From Mixophyes australis (Eukaryota; Chordata; Amphibia; Anura; Limnodynastidae), in the NCBI GenBank assembly GCA_036250195.1, contig JAVHZZ010000010.1, positions 77,619,423 to 77,683,422 on the forward strand: a DNA stretch of 64,000 bases, written 5' to 3'. Numbering within the stretch: the stretch's first letter is position 1; each line of letters opens with the position of its first letter. The notes below the pieces were generated by a model. That model made no database searches. It was not told where the DNA came from and saw only the letters and a program-made list of their open reading frames with translations. The position numbers and the translations under genes are program-made. Of the stretch, positions 48,629 to 59,308 are shown piece after piece.

Positions 48629-49115
48629 CTATATTAGGAGTTCAGCACTCAGACAATTCAGGTTTTTTTTATAAGAGGGTATATGAGACCCCAAACACTT
48701 TGTAGTGCAAATTCAGAAAAATACAGTGCTATATTTGGAGTTCAGCAGTAAGAAAATACAGCTTTTTTAGAAGGGGGTATATGAGACCCCAAACTCTTTG
48801 TAGTGCAAATTCAGAAAAATGCTGTTCTATATTAGAATTTCAGCACTCAGAAAATACAGCTTTTTTTATAAGGGGGTATATGACACTCCAAACACTTTGT
48901 AGTGCAAATTCAGAAAAATACAGTGCTATATTAGGATTTCAGCACTCAGAAAATTCAGCTTTTTTTTTTATAAAGGTGTATACGAGACCCCAAACTCTTT
49001 GTAGTGCAAATTCAGAAAAATACAGTGCTATATTAGGAGTTCAGCACTCAGACAATTCAGGCTTTTTTAGAAGGGGGTATAGAAAAATACTGTGCTATAC
49101 TGCTCTATTCTTGCT
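48629..49115 (+). repeat. Minisatellite of about 100 bp inside hAT
   Basis: The word gctatattaggagttcagca recurs with small changes; its ctat core starts at 48629, 48729, 48827, 48926 and 49028 (periods 100, 98, 99 and 102). Each unit also carries gagaccccaaac, ctttgtagtgcaaattcag and a T-rich run. A partial sixth unit starts near 49100. Open frames over it have no recognisable product. Confidence 0.9.
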
Positions 49116-49289
49116 CTATACTGTGACCTAACCCTTCTCTTTTCCTCTCTCAAATGACGCTAGATCGCAGTGGAGGCAGGTATTTTTTTTTATTCTGAAA
49201 CTCGCAAGAACCGAGATCCGACGACCTCACAATGACGTTTTTTCTCGTTTTGGAATCCGAATAGGCGTGAGAGTACCGAGCCAACTCGG

Positions 49290-49503
49290 CTCGGTACCAG
49301 GGGCGGGCTGGGCTGGGGGGCAGGGGGGCATTGGCCCCCCGGGCTGCTCAGAATTATAGCTGTTAGGGCCGCGCCTGCCGGCCAACCGCCTCCAAGAGGC
49401 AATATTGCCGGTTTACCGGCGATAAATGTGATCCCGTGTCATGTGATGCGGCCGCCTGTGTGCCCCCCGGGCTGACATCTGCCAGCCCACACCTGCTCGG
49501 TAC
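49290..49503. mobile_element. Nested hAT-type MITE, 198 bp, with 8-bp target duplication
   Basis: The element at 49298-49495 starts caggggcgggctggg and ends ccagcccacacctg, imperfect inverted repeats. It is bounded by identical ctcggtac duplications (49290-49297 and 49496-49503). It lies within the larger hAT element, so it inserted later. It has no coding content and is GC-rich. Confidence 0.88.
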
Positions 49504-49570
49504 TCAGAACCCCAAAGTTCGGGTGGGTTCGGTTTCAAGGAAACCAAGCCCGCCCATCTCTAATAATAAT

Positions 49571-50010
49571 GGACCCATACTCTTAAATATAAGGATATAA
49601 AATGTCCATTTGGAGTTATAAGGCCTGTAAAAACCACCTGGAATGGGCCCTTTTGCTTTTTATTATTACATATCTCTTCTGCACCTTATAAAATCCTTAT
49701 ACTTCACATTTGACGGTACATTTATTGAATACCATTTTTTTGCATATTATCTCATATACAACTAATTTCAAGCACAGTCAATTCGTGTTTTGTACAATAA
49801 CAGTGAGTTATTTACAGAGCTATAGGGGTGTTTAGCTTGACCTAAGACAAACTCAACCCCTGAAGGGTTGTATTTAGAATCTGTCACTCAGAATAACCCT
49901 GCACAATACAATTTTCATTAAGATTAGAAACCAGACAAGAGAGTCCCATACAGACGAAAGCACTTGAACGCATACATGTGTGGTTTTAATCTCACCTGCA
50001 AGGAGTTAAT
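49571..50010. other. Unassigned AT-rich sequence
   Basis: No open frame, RNA or repeat boundary was recognised between the hAT element and the solo LTR. Confidence 0.4.
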
Positions 50011-50580
50011 GTTTCTGTCAGGATCTGCCTGCAAGGTTATGCATTACATGCTACTTTGCCTGGCAGCTCCTGCCTTTTGACTTTATTAGTGTGTATTTGC
50101 AGCAGTACATCTGATCACCAGAGGTGCTGCTATCTTGCCTTTCATGTTTGCATTAGGGGTTAACACTTTCTCCAATTATCCCATGCACCTGGGTGTGTTC
50201 TCATTTCCCTTATATATACCTGTTCCTCCCAGCAGTCTTAGCTGGTTATTGTTGTCCCATCCTGTTGTCATTTCCTGATGTTACACCCTGTGTATTCTTC
50301 CTCCTGTTTTGCTCCTGTGATTATGCTGCATTATAATCTCAACATACATTCTGCTGACCTGTTTCCATCTGTGAACCTGGTACTTTCCTGTGCATCTCAC
50401 TGTACTTGCTGCCTGGAATCTTTCCACACCTCCTGTTTACCTGCAACTGTGTATACCTGGTAATTTCTACAAGACCATTATGACATCATCTGTTCAGTCT
50501 CTTCAGCAATAAACTTGTATGTTTTTCACCATTATTCATGGCTCCTTAGCTGTATTTCTACATTGATCCGTGACAGTTTC
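50011..50580 (+). mobile_element. Solo LTR, 560 bp, with 5-bp target duplication
   Basis: The LTR spans 50016-50575. It starts tgtcagg and ends ccgtgaca, giving the TG...CA termini and a 5-bp inverted end (tgtca/tgaca). Identical 5-bp duplications gtttc flank it (50011-50015 and 50576-50580). It contains a TATA-like tatatata at about 50211 and a poly(A) signal aataaa at 50508-50513, in LTR order. No internal retrotransposon sequence or second LTR is adjacent, so it is a recombinational solo LTR. The cctg/ctgt-rich composition resembles Ty3/Gypsy LTRs more than ERV LTRs, but the class is not proven. Confidence 0.88.
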
Positions 50581-51083
50581 TTCATGGGGGAGTGCCTGAA
50601 ATTCTCTATATAGGTCCCTATGTGTCACATGTCTGGTCTCACTCTCTTCCACCTGCACCTGTTAATAGACCAGCCTGCTCCTGTGCCCGACGTGTTTTTG
50701 CCAAATTCTTTTCCCACCACCACAGAGCAGGCACAGTTGGTAGAATGGCACTGCGATTAGTGGGCACTGCAATCCTTTGGCTTGCCAATATGGACTCGCC
50801 ATTGTGAGTCAAGAGGGGGTGAAGGCACCTGACGCCAGATTTAGCGTCGGCCAAGCAGTTAAGGATTTGTTCTGTTTTAAGTGGATTCAGGCCGTTAGCC
50901 ATCCACCCTTGGATCAGATACCAGTTGGTTTAGCTCTCTTGCAGTGCACTTTCTCTGCCACTAGTATAATATTAATAAACTGTGACCTTCTTTGCCACTT
51001 CTATAAGTCTCTGTCTTTTTTATTAGATAAGTTAAGTGTGGTTACGACAGTAGAAGGTTAAGAAAGCATCCAGGTTATACAGT
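50581..51083. other. Unassigned sequence
   Basis: Two overlapping open frames of 71-94 codons (50592-50807 and 50777-51061) have no recognisable domain. One translates a degraded retroelement-like piece near 50800-50900. No gene is called. Confidence 0.35.
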
Positions 51084-51091
51084 TTATACGT

Positions 51092-51273
51092 CAGAGTTGT
51101 CCAAGTTCAGTCCTCAAGGGCTAACAGTTCAAGTGTTCAGGATTTCTTAAATCATGCACAGGTGAGTTGATCTATTTGATTGGGTCAGTAATTATCCCAC
51201 CTGTTTCTACAGGCAGAAATCCTGAAAACATGAACTGTTGGTAGCCCTTGAGGACTGACCTTGGACACCTCTG
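51092..51273. mobile_element. hAT-type MITE, 182 bp
   Basis: The left end cagagttgtccaagttcagt then cctcaagggc mirrors the right end gcccttgaggactgacc then ttggacacctctg. These are long inverted repeats typical of a non-autonomous DNA element widespread in lower vertebrates. The expected 8-bp duplications are only partly preserved (ttatacgt left, gtttaagt right). Confidence 0.75.
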
Positions 51274-51281
51274 GTTTAAGT

Positions 51282-52233
51282 GTTCTGCTTTTAATGGCAG
51301 TCTTGAATCCTATTCAAGACAGCAGATAGTATAATAATAAATACAAACACAGTAGAAACAATTGTACTGTCCTAATATTAAAAGCTGCTGGTGTTAAACA
51401 CTAAAATTAGAGGATGTACAGAGGTTATGGCTTGGTGGGGAAATCCAACCTCAGCAGTGAAACAGTTAATCCCCTGAATCAATATTCTAAATTCAGTTTC
51501 CCTATTGAACACACCAGAACAGGGTTTCTGATTATTTACCATCTGTACTCTCTGGTGCTTTTGATAAATTAACTAAATGATGATTTCCTTGATTGTATAA
51601 GCCAATTGGTGCCATTTTTGCATCATTTTACAATTCTGTTAACCACAAGGGAGTTATATATAGATCAGAATTCCTTTTCTATGTTCATCTCACAATCTGT
51701 TAGCAGTTTCTGCATAGACTCACTTGCTGGCTGCAAATGCAGGGCAATGAAAATGTACAGCATAAAGTAGGGGAATTATTTGTATTATTAAACCACCTCA
51801 ACGCTGTCTGTAAACGCTCTCTGTAGAACATCACTGTAAGATTGGAAATAAGAATTATTGAAGCAGATATAGTTCAGCTATAGCTGCCATGCTGAGAATT
51901 CCACATATAGCTGTTATTGTAAATTCTTCTTAATAAGACCTCTCACTACTGCTTCATTTAATTCCTCCTATTTCTAAGGACATAATAAAGTGTTACTACT
52001 CCATGTTACTATACCTCCAAATCAGCTGATTCTTGAAACTGTATAATGTTTATCTCTAAACGACAATATTACTTTTAAAACGTTGTAGAGTGGAAACAGG
52101 CTTTACGGAGCAGCAAACGGCATGTAATTATTTACAAGTATGAGGGGACCTTTATAAAACCTACTTTTTAGGTAACTGTATGAAAAATGTGGCGTTGTCC
52201 ATAGCAACTATATTGTGTATTTTATCTTGTTCA
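51282..52233. other. Unassigned AT-rich sequence
   Basis: About 950 bp without recognisable open frames, RNA genes or repeat ends. Confidence 0.4.
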
Positions 52234-52485
52234 GCTTAGAACAGTGATGGGCCATCTGATACACTTTAAACTTCAATGCCGCACATTACTCTTAGTCTCA
52301 GTAATAAGTTAAAACAATACATTTAAACAAAGAAGAATGCACCTATATGTAATAACATATCAGCAGGCATTTTAAATAACTGTTGCAAGCTATTACAAAT
52401 AAATCTGACAATACAGCAGGAAGTAGCTGGGTGCCACAGGTGAAGACTCGAAAGCCCGCATGTGTTGCCCACCACTGGTTTAGAC
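52234..52485. mobile_element. hAT-type MITE, 236 bp
   Basis: The element at 52242-52477 starts cagtgatgggcca and ends tgttgcccaccactg, imperfect inverted repeats. Flanking 8-bp duplications are gcttagaa and gtttagac, identical at six of eight positions, so the insertion is old. No coding capacity. Confidence 0.7.
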
Positions 52486-54519
52486 AATAAAGGCAAACAT
52501 CGGATTGGTTGCTATGGGTAACACCCCCTTTCCCTGAATATACACAACATAGTAGCATAAATGTTTATGTGGATTTCTTTAAGCAATGACAAGTGTGTAA
52601 TCGTATGAACACTCTATTACATTTATGCTGCCGAATTAAAATCATTACGCTAGTTGCTACACCTTACTAGAGTAACTCCTGATATTTCAAATAAGACTTT
52701 AACCTGAAATTACTTTCATAGCGTTCCAAAGACAGACTTTCGCTACTATTTGTAATATAGTTTCTAAAGGACTTCCATTGCTTGACAACCATGGGATTTA
52801 TCATTTTTGACTACGAGTATCCTTTGAAGACAATCGAACCATATTTTATCCAGTTAGTATTTACTTAATTGAAATACATTTTGGGGTGAACATACAAAAA
52901 TAATCTTAAAAGGACTTTACCGAGTTACTACCATGGTACTTGTAAGCAGTCAAGCAATGTTTCTCAACCACTATTTATCTTCTCCTAAAGCCCACCTGCC
53001 AATCTAAGTGAGGTGTGATAATTCACTCAAAATAATGTGGAGGTGCGACCTAATGGCAAGGAATATGTGCCACTACTGGGGCATAGTCAGGTTTAGGGAG
53101 GCCTGAAATTTGTGGGAGATTAGGCCAAATGGTGTCCGGAATCTCCCTAAGTTACGATAACACAAAACTATGTCTAACATATACATGTACACAATTAGGA
53201 AATTTGAGGTAGATATCTCCTTAAAGAAATAATTTTTGGCGGGTTTTGGCTTAGCTGCCAAGATGGCCGGATGCTTTTTTTGAGAGTTCCGATACCTTGT
53301 TACAAAGATCGGTCTTCATCCTCCTCTGCTCGGCTCCTAGTTATACCTATTGGTTCACAGTAGAATCAAGGAGTAACTACTCGGAATATTGAGCTCACCA
53401 TCATGCTCCAAGCAACCCATAAAGACCTCGCTGACGGCTCTTCACCCCAGAGCTCCACTTTCGCGTCATTATGGTGATCGCAACTCTAGTCGTCATCTAC
53501 AATCATCTGGCGGACAGATCACTTATACCGGTGGCAATCAAAATTCCAACTAAGCGAATGCTGACACTTAACCAAACATTAAAATATCTGCAAGCTAAAT
53601 GCCAACACTTACAATATGCAGACAGGTTTACAACGTCGTCAGTGTGATTGGTGACATTGACAATGTCGGCAATCACAATGCCGACATTTAAAGAACAATG
53701 CCGCCAGGTCCGGCGCCTATACTCAGACCTTCAGCCACTACCCTGCTCTCCAGTCCACATGTGCCTGCTTGCTGGCCTGCTGGCCGTGTGTTCACAGCTC
53801 ATTGCAGCTGTGATACCTAAACACAGTGTGTCGCCTGCTCGTGTCACGGAAGACTTTGCCTCACGTCAGAAGCGCGTTTCACCTCAGTTATGACCTTCCA
53901 GTATTGTGGGCACATACCTGTGGACAGGACCAGTTAAGCCAGGGTGGCGGAATCCTTTCAAATATCCGTTAATTTACCTATTAGTGTTGAAATTGTGCCT
54001 GTTTGCTGCAGGCTGCTCCTAAGGCTTCAAAAATGTCAATGCCAACACCCCATTGTTAGCCACAGGATAAGGTTCAACAAATACATACTGAAATATACAC
54101 GCAGCAACCTTCCTTTTACACAGAACACTTGCATCCACCATGATGTTAATATTCTTTGACTGAACTATCATAGCAAAGACCGGATACATTATTTTTTCAT
54201 CTTTAAACATGGTTTATGTTCATGTATATCTTCTCAAGCACTGCAAGTATACAGATATTCATCTGTAGCTGAGGCAAACATCTCTGATATACTTGTACCT
54301 CATAGCAGACTTGTGACTCGCAAAACCTGCTGATAGTCTGACAATCTGCACCCATTGTGGCTTTGTAGCACCATCTTGTGGTCAAGTGATACAATACGCT
54401 TTGTCATTGCAACTACTTTCACACACAAGGATCTTTATCATGTGCTAGTTAAGATTTCTCACACTAACTATCCTAGCATTGATGAGAGCAACTTAATATA
54501 ACTTTGACTTTGACCTGTT
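52486..54519. other. Unassigned sequence with repeat-like fragments
   Basis: No gene was recognised in this 2-kb stretch. At about 53560-53700 words such as aatgccgacattt, tgccaacac and caatgtcggcaatcac recur in both orientations, as in a diverged interspersed repeat. At about 53235-53290 gctgccaagatggccgg resembles the start of an L1 5' untranslated region. Short open frames of 60-81 codons here have no recognisable domains. Confidence 0.35.
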
Positions 54520-56250
54520 TACAATACATATCGTCTAAGATGGACAAGTTTGTCAATAGCCAAACTGCTACAAAGGCCCTATTTTGCTGGTTATAGAATC
54601 AATATCAACAAATCTGAACTAATGCCGTTATCAGGAGTTGACCATATCTTGAATTCCCAAGAAATAAACAAAATTAAATATTTAGGAATCTATACTCCAG
54701 CAAAAACACAAACTATTTAAAAATATAACATACTTGGAATGTGAGCTCTTCTTCCCCTGCCGCATTATTATACCTCCCAAGACCTCTAATTCCACAACAG
54801 TTCCACTAAAGCATTCTCTTTAGGGATACCTATAAAGCTTGGTTTCAAATCAATAAAAAAGATTACAGAAATGATAGATATCCTAGGTTTATTCTGATAT
54901 GGTGGAACACTGAATTATGGACATTGTCACTTTCTTTGCCTAGAAAAATAAAAGCTGCTACAAAAGGTGTATGTACAGCTTCCAACAGATTAGGGAGAGT
55001 GTCAACATTTCCAATACTCAGTTCTATATGTTTTTACAATTGCGTAAGTACATATCCTCAATAATAGCAGATAATATCATACACAAACCTCAGATAAACT
55101 AGATTATTTGATTAATTTTCTAAACTCAAATACATATAGGATAAGATACTTATACGTAGACCTAATTCATGCCTACATAGAAGCGGTTTGGATGGAAACA
55201 CAAGAAGCTTGGTAAAAAGATGTCCCTGGTTTGACTGACCCAGAATCTTTGCTGAATCACTTTGAATCCATGTGGCAATTTGTAAATTCAGCCTGGATCC
55301 AGGAGATACATATTAAGACAATTAACAGAGACTATATATCCCAGTCTTGGCATGGGTATATGGTGGCGTTGACGATGGGGTTGTGCCCAAAATGTAAGTC
55401 ACAACAAGTGGACCTATTATCATCATCATCATCAGTTATTCATATAGCGCCACTAATTCCGCAGCGCTGTACAGAGAACTCATTCACATCAGTCCCTGCC
55501 CCATTGGAGCTTACAGTGTAATTTCCCTAACATACACACACACAGACAGAGAGAGAGAGTCTACAGTCCAAATTCCCTAACATACACACACACACACACA
55601 CATGTCAATTTTGATAGCAGCCAATTAACCTACCAGTATGTTTTTTTTTATTACATAACTTGTGGATCTGTAGCAAAATCAATACATTTTGGAACAAGGT
55701 TGTACATTTTATTAATACCAGCTTTAGAAAAACCAAGGACCTAGAAGCCCTTTTGTTTGCCAACTTTAAACATTGGAAAACTCAGCTGCCATCCTCTGAA
55801 TTGTATCCTATAGCAATAGTGATTATGCGCATTGCAAAGCAATTAATCTTACGTCAGTGGACATCCCTGGCACCCCCTCTCCTGAGCACATTGAGGATTG
55901 ATTTGCAGGCGATACTATATCTGGATAGGAAGGTCTACCATCCCAGATATAGAAAGAGGAAGAGAGATTCCATAAAAATGGGGATTATATGTCTACTCAC
56001 AGGATGAAACTGTACAAACTAACGTTATGAAGCTGTTCGGGTCAACGGAGTGGTATCTGCTTCGGCAAATTGAAAACCTATCTGCTCTATGTATAGCATA
56101 ACGTTATTTCCCACTTGTTCAACTGCTGTTTGCCATGCATTGCCCCCCCCCCCCCTTCCTTTACCCTTCTTTCCCCACAGTGCATCAACTTCTTAGTAAC
56201 AGACTTGATTTGTACCTAATGTCTTACATTAAAAAAAAAGAAAGAAAAGA
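54520..56250 (+). pseudogene. L1-type LINE ORF2, 3' half (reverse-transcriptase end and C-terminus)
   Basis: The relic enters within the reverse-transcriptase domain, where GYRINIKxSEL-like GYRININ then KSELMPLSG (from 54589) and IKYLGIYTP match the segment after the YADD catalytic box. It continues through the thumb region to the C-terminal segment: MWQFVNSAWIQEIHIK (about 55270-55320), CPKCKSQQVDL (55384 on) and, after an inserted repeat, WICSKINTFW (55663 on) up to about 56007. The CPKC and WxCxxI pattern is the cysteine-rich C-terminus of L1 ORF2. Frameshifts and stops are frequent. An A-rich run at 56229-56250 may be the tail. The catalytic box and endonuclease are absent, as in 5'-truncated LINE insertions. 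Confidence 0.8.
55417..55653. mobile_element. Short repeat inserted into the L1 ORF2 relic
   Basis: The insert at 55420-55650 begins tcatcatcatcatcag and contains tatagcgccactaattccgc and cagcgctgtacagagaactc, a very common non-coding repeat of anuran genomes, with internal (ca)n and (ga)n runs. It interrupts the L1 coding frame: removing it joins gacctatta to ttacataac with the trinucleotide tta duplicated (55417-55419 and 55651-55653). A 3-bp tta duplication is typical of PIF/Harbinger insertions; that class is inference. Confidence 0.75.
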
Positions 56251-56336
56251 AATGGCTTAGATTATTTGTTGTTTTTTGTTGTTGTTTAGTTTTGCTTTTA
56301 TTTTGTTCATTATAGAGGAAGTTTAATGGTCATAGA

Positions 56337-56575
56337 AAATCATACTTGCCGACTTCATGAAGTCGGCCTCCGGGAGCTGCCGGGGAGAGGTGGGTGTGTG
56401 GGGGCGGGGTTCAGCAAATTGTCTCATTTTGGCCGCCTCCGCAACAACGCAAATACATAATTTTACAGCTGGGGCGGGGTCAAATGGGAGGCTGCCATAC
56501 TCTCCCGGGAGTCCAGGAGACCTACCTGGAATCTGGGAGTCTCCTGGACATTCCACGAGAGTTGTAAAAAATACA
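56337..56575. mobile_element. Non-autonomous DNA element with imperfect inverted ends
   Basis: It starts catacttgccgactt and ends with ggagtctcctggacattcc and agagttgtaaa, an eroded mirror of the start. Internal cccgggagtccaggag words fold with ggagtctcctgg. This matches a common frog MITE with sequence around cttgccgactctcccggg. Ends and target duplication are not clear. Confidence 0.6.
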
Positions 56576-56999
56576 TCTAAAAAAGTCCAGTTAAATAACA
56601 TTTAACATTGTATTAACCAATAAATAAATCAATGAATATGGCTGGCGATTAAATGAAAATTATTTAGTACATAGTAACAAGGACAAAAACAAAACCATAA
56701 AAACAATACAAAGGCACACAGTAGGGGACATAAGAAAGGATGTGATGGTCATGAAGTATACCAAAATTGCAGGTCTTATGAAAAGATGGATCTTCTATGA
56801 TGCTATAAGCCAGGGCCGGACTGGCCATCTGGCACTTCTGGCAAATGCCAGAAGGGCCGATGGCAGTGTGGGCTAGTCCGGCTCCCTGCGATCCCCCTAT
56901 TAAATTATATTAAATTATTTTTTTTAGCCACGGTGGAGCCATCAAGACGTCACACGTCATGACGGCTCAGTGGGCTGGCCTGGCTCCCGCGCTGTAATA

Positions 57000-57161
57000 A
57001 AAAAATACACTTACCATAAGCATCCTCCGGGAATCCACTGTGCGCCCTCTACAGCCAGTCCTACGCGGCCGCGAGTGACGTCACATCGCGCGGCCGCGTA
57101 GGACTGGCTGTAGAGGGCGCACAGTGGATTCCCGGAGGATGCTGAGGTAAGTGTATTTTTC
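57000..57161. repeat. Large palindrome inside hAT
   Basis: Arms 57019-57073 and 57089-57143 are perfect 55-bp complements with a 15-base loop. The arms carry gcggccgcg at the inner ends and ggaatccactgtgcgccctc further out. With one small indel the pairing extends outward to about 57000 and 57161 through cacttacc and its complement. The GC-rich hairpin can fold strongly as single strand. Confidence 0.92.
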
Positions 57162-57232
57162 ATTTTCTCAGGGAAAATGGTGCTGAGGGGGAGAGGAAGA
57201 GGACCCGACAATGTGTGCATTTTGGGGGGGAG

Positions 57233-57745
57233 AAGAGGACCCAAAACTTTGTGCAGGTGTGGGGAAAAGGACCCACAAATGTGTGCAGGTGTGGGGAAAA
57301 GGACCCACAAATGTGTGCAGGTGTGGGGAAAAGGACCCACAAATGTGTGCAGGTGTGGGGAAAAGGACCCAAAAATGAGTGCAGGGGGGGGGGGGAGAGG
57401 ACCCAAAAATGTGTGAGGGGGGAGGGGAAATGACCCAAAAATGTGTGCAGAGGGGAAGAGGACCCGGAAATGTCTGCAGGGGGGGGGGGGGGAGAGAGAA
57501 GGGGCTGAAAATGTCTGCAGGGGGAGGGGAGAGGGGCTGAAAAGCTGAAAATGTGTGCAGGGAGAGGGGCTGAAAATGTCTGCAGGGGGGGAAAAGGGGC
57601 TGAAAATGTCTGCAGGGGGGGAAGAGGGGCTTAAAATGTCTGCAGGGGAGGGAAGAGGGGCTGATAATGTCTTCGGGGGGGGTGGTGGGAGAGTGTCTGA
57701 AAATGTCTGCGGGGGGGGGGAAGAGGGGCTGAAAATGCCTACTGG
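57233..57745 (+). repeat. Purine-rich minisatellite
   Basis: About four and a half copies of a 32-bp unit (gcaggtgtggggaaaagg then accca...atgtgt; starts at 57253, 57285, 57317 and 57349) pass into less regular units around gaaaatgtctgcaggggg. Nearly all pyrimidines are on the minus strand, which explains a 262-codon proline-rich open frame on that strand (57011-57799). That frame has no recognised domain and spans the palindrome, so I do not call a gene. Confidence 0.88.
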
Positions 57746-58705
57746 GTTAATGAAATGTCTTGCGTGGTATTTAACAAATAGAGCAGCTTTGGTGGGCATG
57801 ATATCTTTATTGCGTGGCAGTTACATGGCTGCTCTCTGGTCTCAGCTATCACTAGAATATTAATTACCAGTGAGATGGGGCTGGTAGAGGTAAATATTTT
57901 GTTGAACACAAATGTTCAGATATTACTTATAAATGCCAGTACAATGGGGTAGTGTTATCTGTCCATAATGAAGTGTTTTGTTTTTTTAATTAAAGAGCCT
58001 AATCATTCAGGGTTTTTTAACATTTTGCAATATAGTAAAATTTTTGCATTTTCAATACAGGACTCCAAATTTCCAGAAGCCAGCGAGAAGAGAACAAAGC
58101 AGCAAGAGAGAAGAGCAAGAAAAGGTAAGAGATAACGGTGCAATCAATCTAAATTTGAATGCTGGAGAATATTTCGGAGTATTCCTATACATTGGGGGGG
58201 GGGCGAGGGTAGGGAGGCGCTGTTGGTGTATTTGCCTACGGTGACCGAAACCTTTAATCAGGCCCTGGGTTTTCTGTAGTCGTTTTATGTTTTCGCACAC
58301 AGTCGGAACAGTATGCTTTTGTAATTCAAGCAAACTGATTTGCACAACAAGGGAATTGATCAGGGTGAGCAGAAGACAAAGTGTGATACACAAGTTTCTG
58401 CTGCTGCTTAACATGTTGGACTGCACCAGCAACGCCACTTCAGCGTGCAACAATATCGCGCATGGAGCCCACTGTGGGCCTGTGTGTTTTAAATGCCAGG
58501 GCTGATTTTTAGTCCCAGTCCGGTCCTGCTGTAAGCTATAGGTACAATAGCAGCTGAATATTATAGACCACAGGGGAGGTATATGGTGAGTGGCCAGCTC
58601 ACTTCACTCTTTAACCAAAAAGGAAGTAGCAATAATAGACTAGTTGTACACTAGAGGATGTATTATATAGAATCCATGTACCAGTAGATAAAAGAAAATA
58701 TATGT

Positions 58706-59063
58706 ATATTTTTTATTTATTTTTTAAACTCAGATCCACCATTATGGGTCCTCACATGGAGAGTTAGTGCTTCCCTTGTACAAAAAAACTCCCACAAAGC
58801 TGATACACAGGGAACACAAATTACTGACTTTCAACATTATTAAAAAGTATTTCCAGACCTACACTATCGGAACATATCTATTGTGCCCTTTATATTATAT
58901 ACAATCTTTGTGAAAGTGCGGGCACGGACATTTCTGCAGCATTGCTGCCGCCTGCTGGTAACATCTAGTGGTCAATTGTTATATAGCCTTATCAGGACAC
59001 TACACCTGATAGATATAAGACCCACAATACAAGTGAGCAGCACACCTAAAAAACAAAAAGCAA
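58706..59063. other. Unassigned sequence
   Basis: No gene recognised. The words acatctagtggtcaatt near 58960 resemble accatcttgtggtcaagt near 54370, suggesting a shared diverged repeat. Confidence 0.35.
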
Positions 59064-59105
59064 AACAAATTTTTTTTTTTTTTTTTAAAAAAAAAATTTA
59101 AAAGA
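59064..59105. repeat. T-tract followed by A-tract
   Basis: About 20 T are followed directly by about 10 A and more A-rich sequence. It could be the meeting point of two oppositely oriented retroposon tails, or a simple repeat. Confidence 0.7.
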
Positions 59106-59308
59106 AAAAAGAAACATTAATGCTAGCTCCTCTATAAATGCAAATGTGAAGAGGGGAAGCGTACACTCTCACAGTTCAAGATAGCTCTTCATTTAGACCA
59201 CAACGCTCTAAGGAAATCCCAAATTGAGCTGCTGGCTTGACTTGATTGATCTTGCATTACATAAAGGCCTTTATTATATTATTATGGTGAAACACCCAAT
59301 CTGCTGTC

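Larger units (their letters stand above)
47019..49570 (-). mobile_element. hAT DNA transposon remnant with 8-bp target duplication
   Basis: The element spans 47027-49562 between identical 8-bp duplications ataataat at 47019-47026 and 49563-49570. Ends are short imperfect inverted repeats: tagaaatg on the left, and catctcta on the right, whose complement is tagagatg. An 8-bp duplication and such ends are typical of the hAT superfamily. The minus strand carries the transposase C-terminus, so the element is in minus orientation. The rest of the transposase is missing; its place is taken by a minisatellite and a nested MITE. The left part holds repeated ggttttggttttgg words and an 18S rRNA-like fragment. 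It cannot encode its own transposase. Confidence 0.9.
56803..58536. mobile_element. hAT-type DNA transposon, 1.7 kb, inside repeat copy A
   Basis: The element at 56811-58528 starts cagggccggactggcc and ends cccagtccggtcctg, imperfect inverted repeats. Target duplications ctataagc (56803-56810) and ctgtaagc (58529-58536) differ at one base. The ends match a family frequent in frogs. It contains a 150-bp palindrome, a purine-rich minisatellite and a possible exon relic (58062-58120) between a polypyrimidine-cag and a ggtaag. That short frame encodes lysine/arginine-rich sequence such as KREEQEKVRD, as seen at the N-terminus of some hAT (ZMYM-like) transposases. No intact transposase is present. 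Confidence 0.85.
56585..58705 (-). repeat. Interspersed repeat copy A, interrupted by a hAT element
   Basis: The two flanks of the 1.7-kb hAT element, 56585-56802 and 58537-58705, are together the reverse complement of 63090-63652. Matching words include agtccagttaaa, aaatcaatgaatatggc, aaaacaaaaccataaaaa, cacacagtaggg, atgaagtatacca, accacaggggaggtata and catgtaccagtag. The repeat family is not recognised; it has no coding content here. Confidence 0.85.

Noticed and set aside
48781..49131. 116-codon plus-strand frame with internal repeats
   Set aside because: It is a translation of the roughly 100-bp minisatellite inside the hAT element.
57011..57799. 262-codon proline-rich minus-strand frame as a secreted or extensin-like protein
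   Set aside because: It runs through a purine-rich minisatellite and a palindrome inside a hAT element; composition alone gives the open frame.
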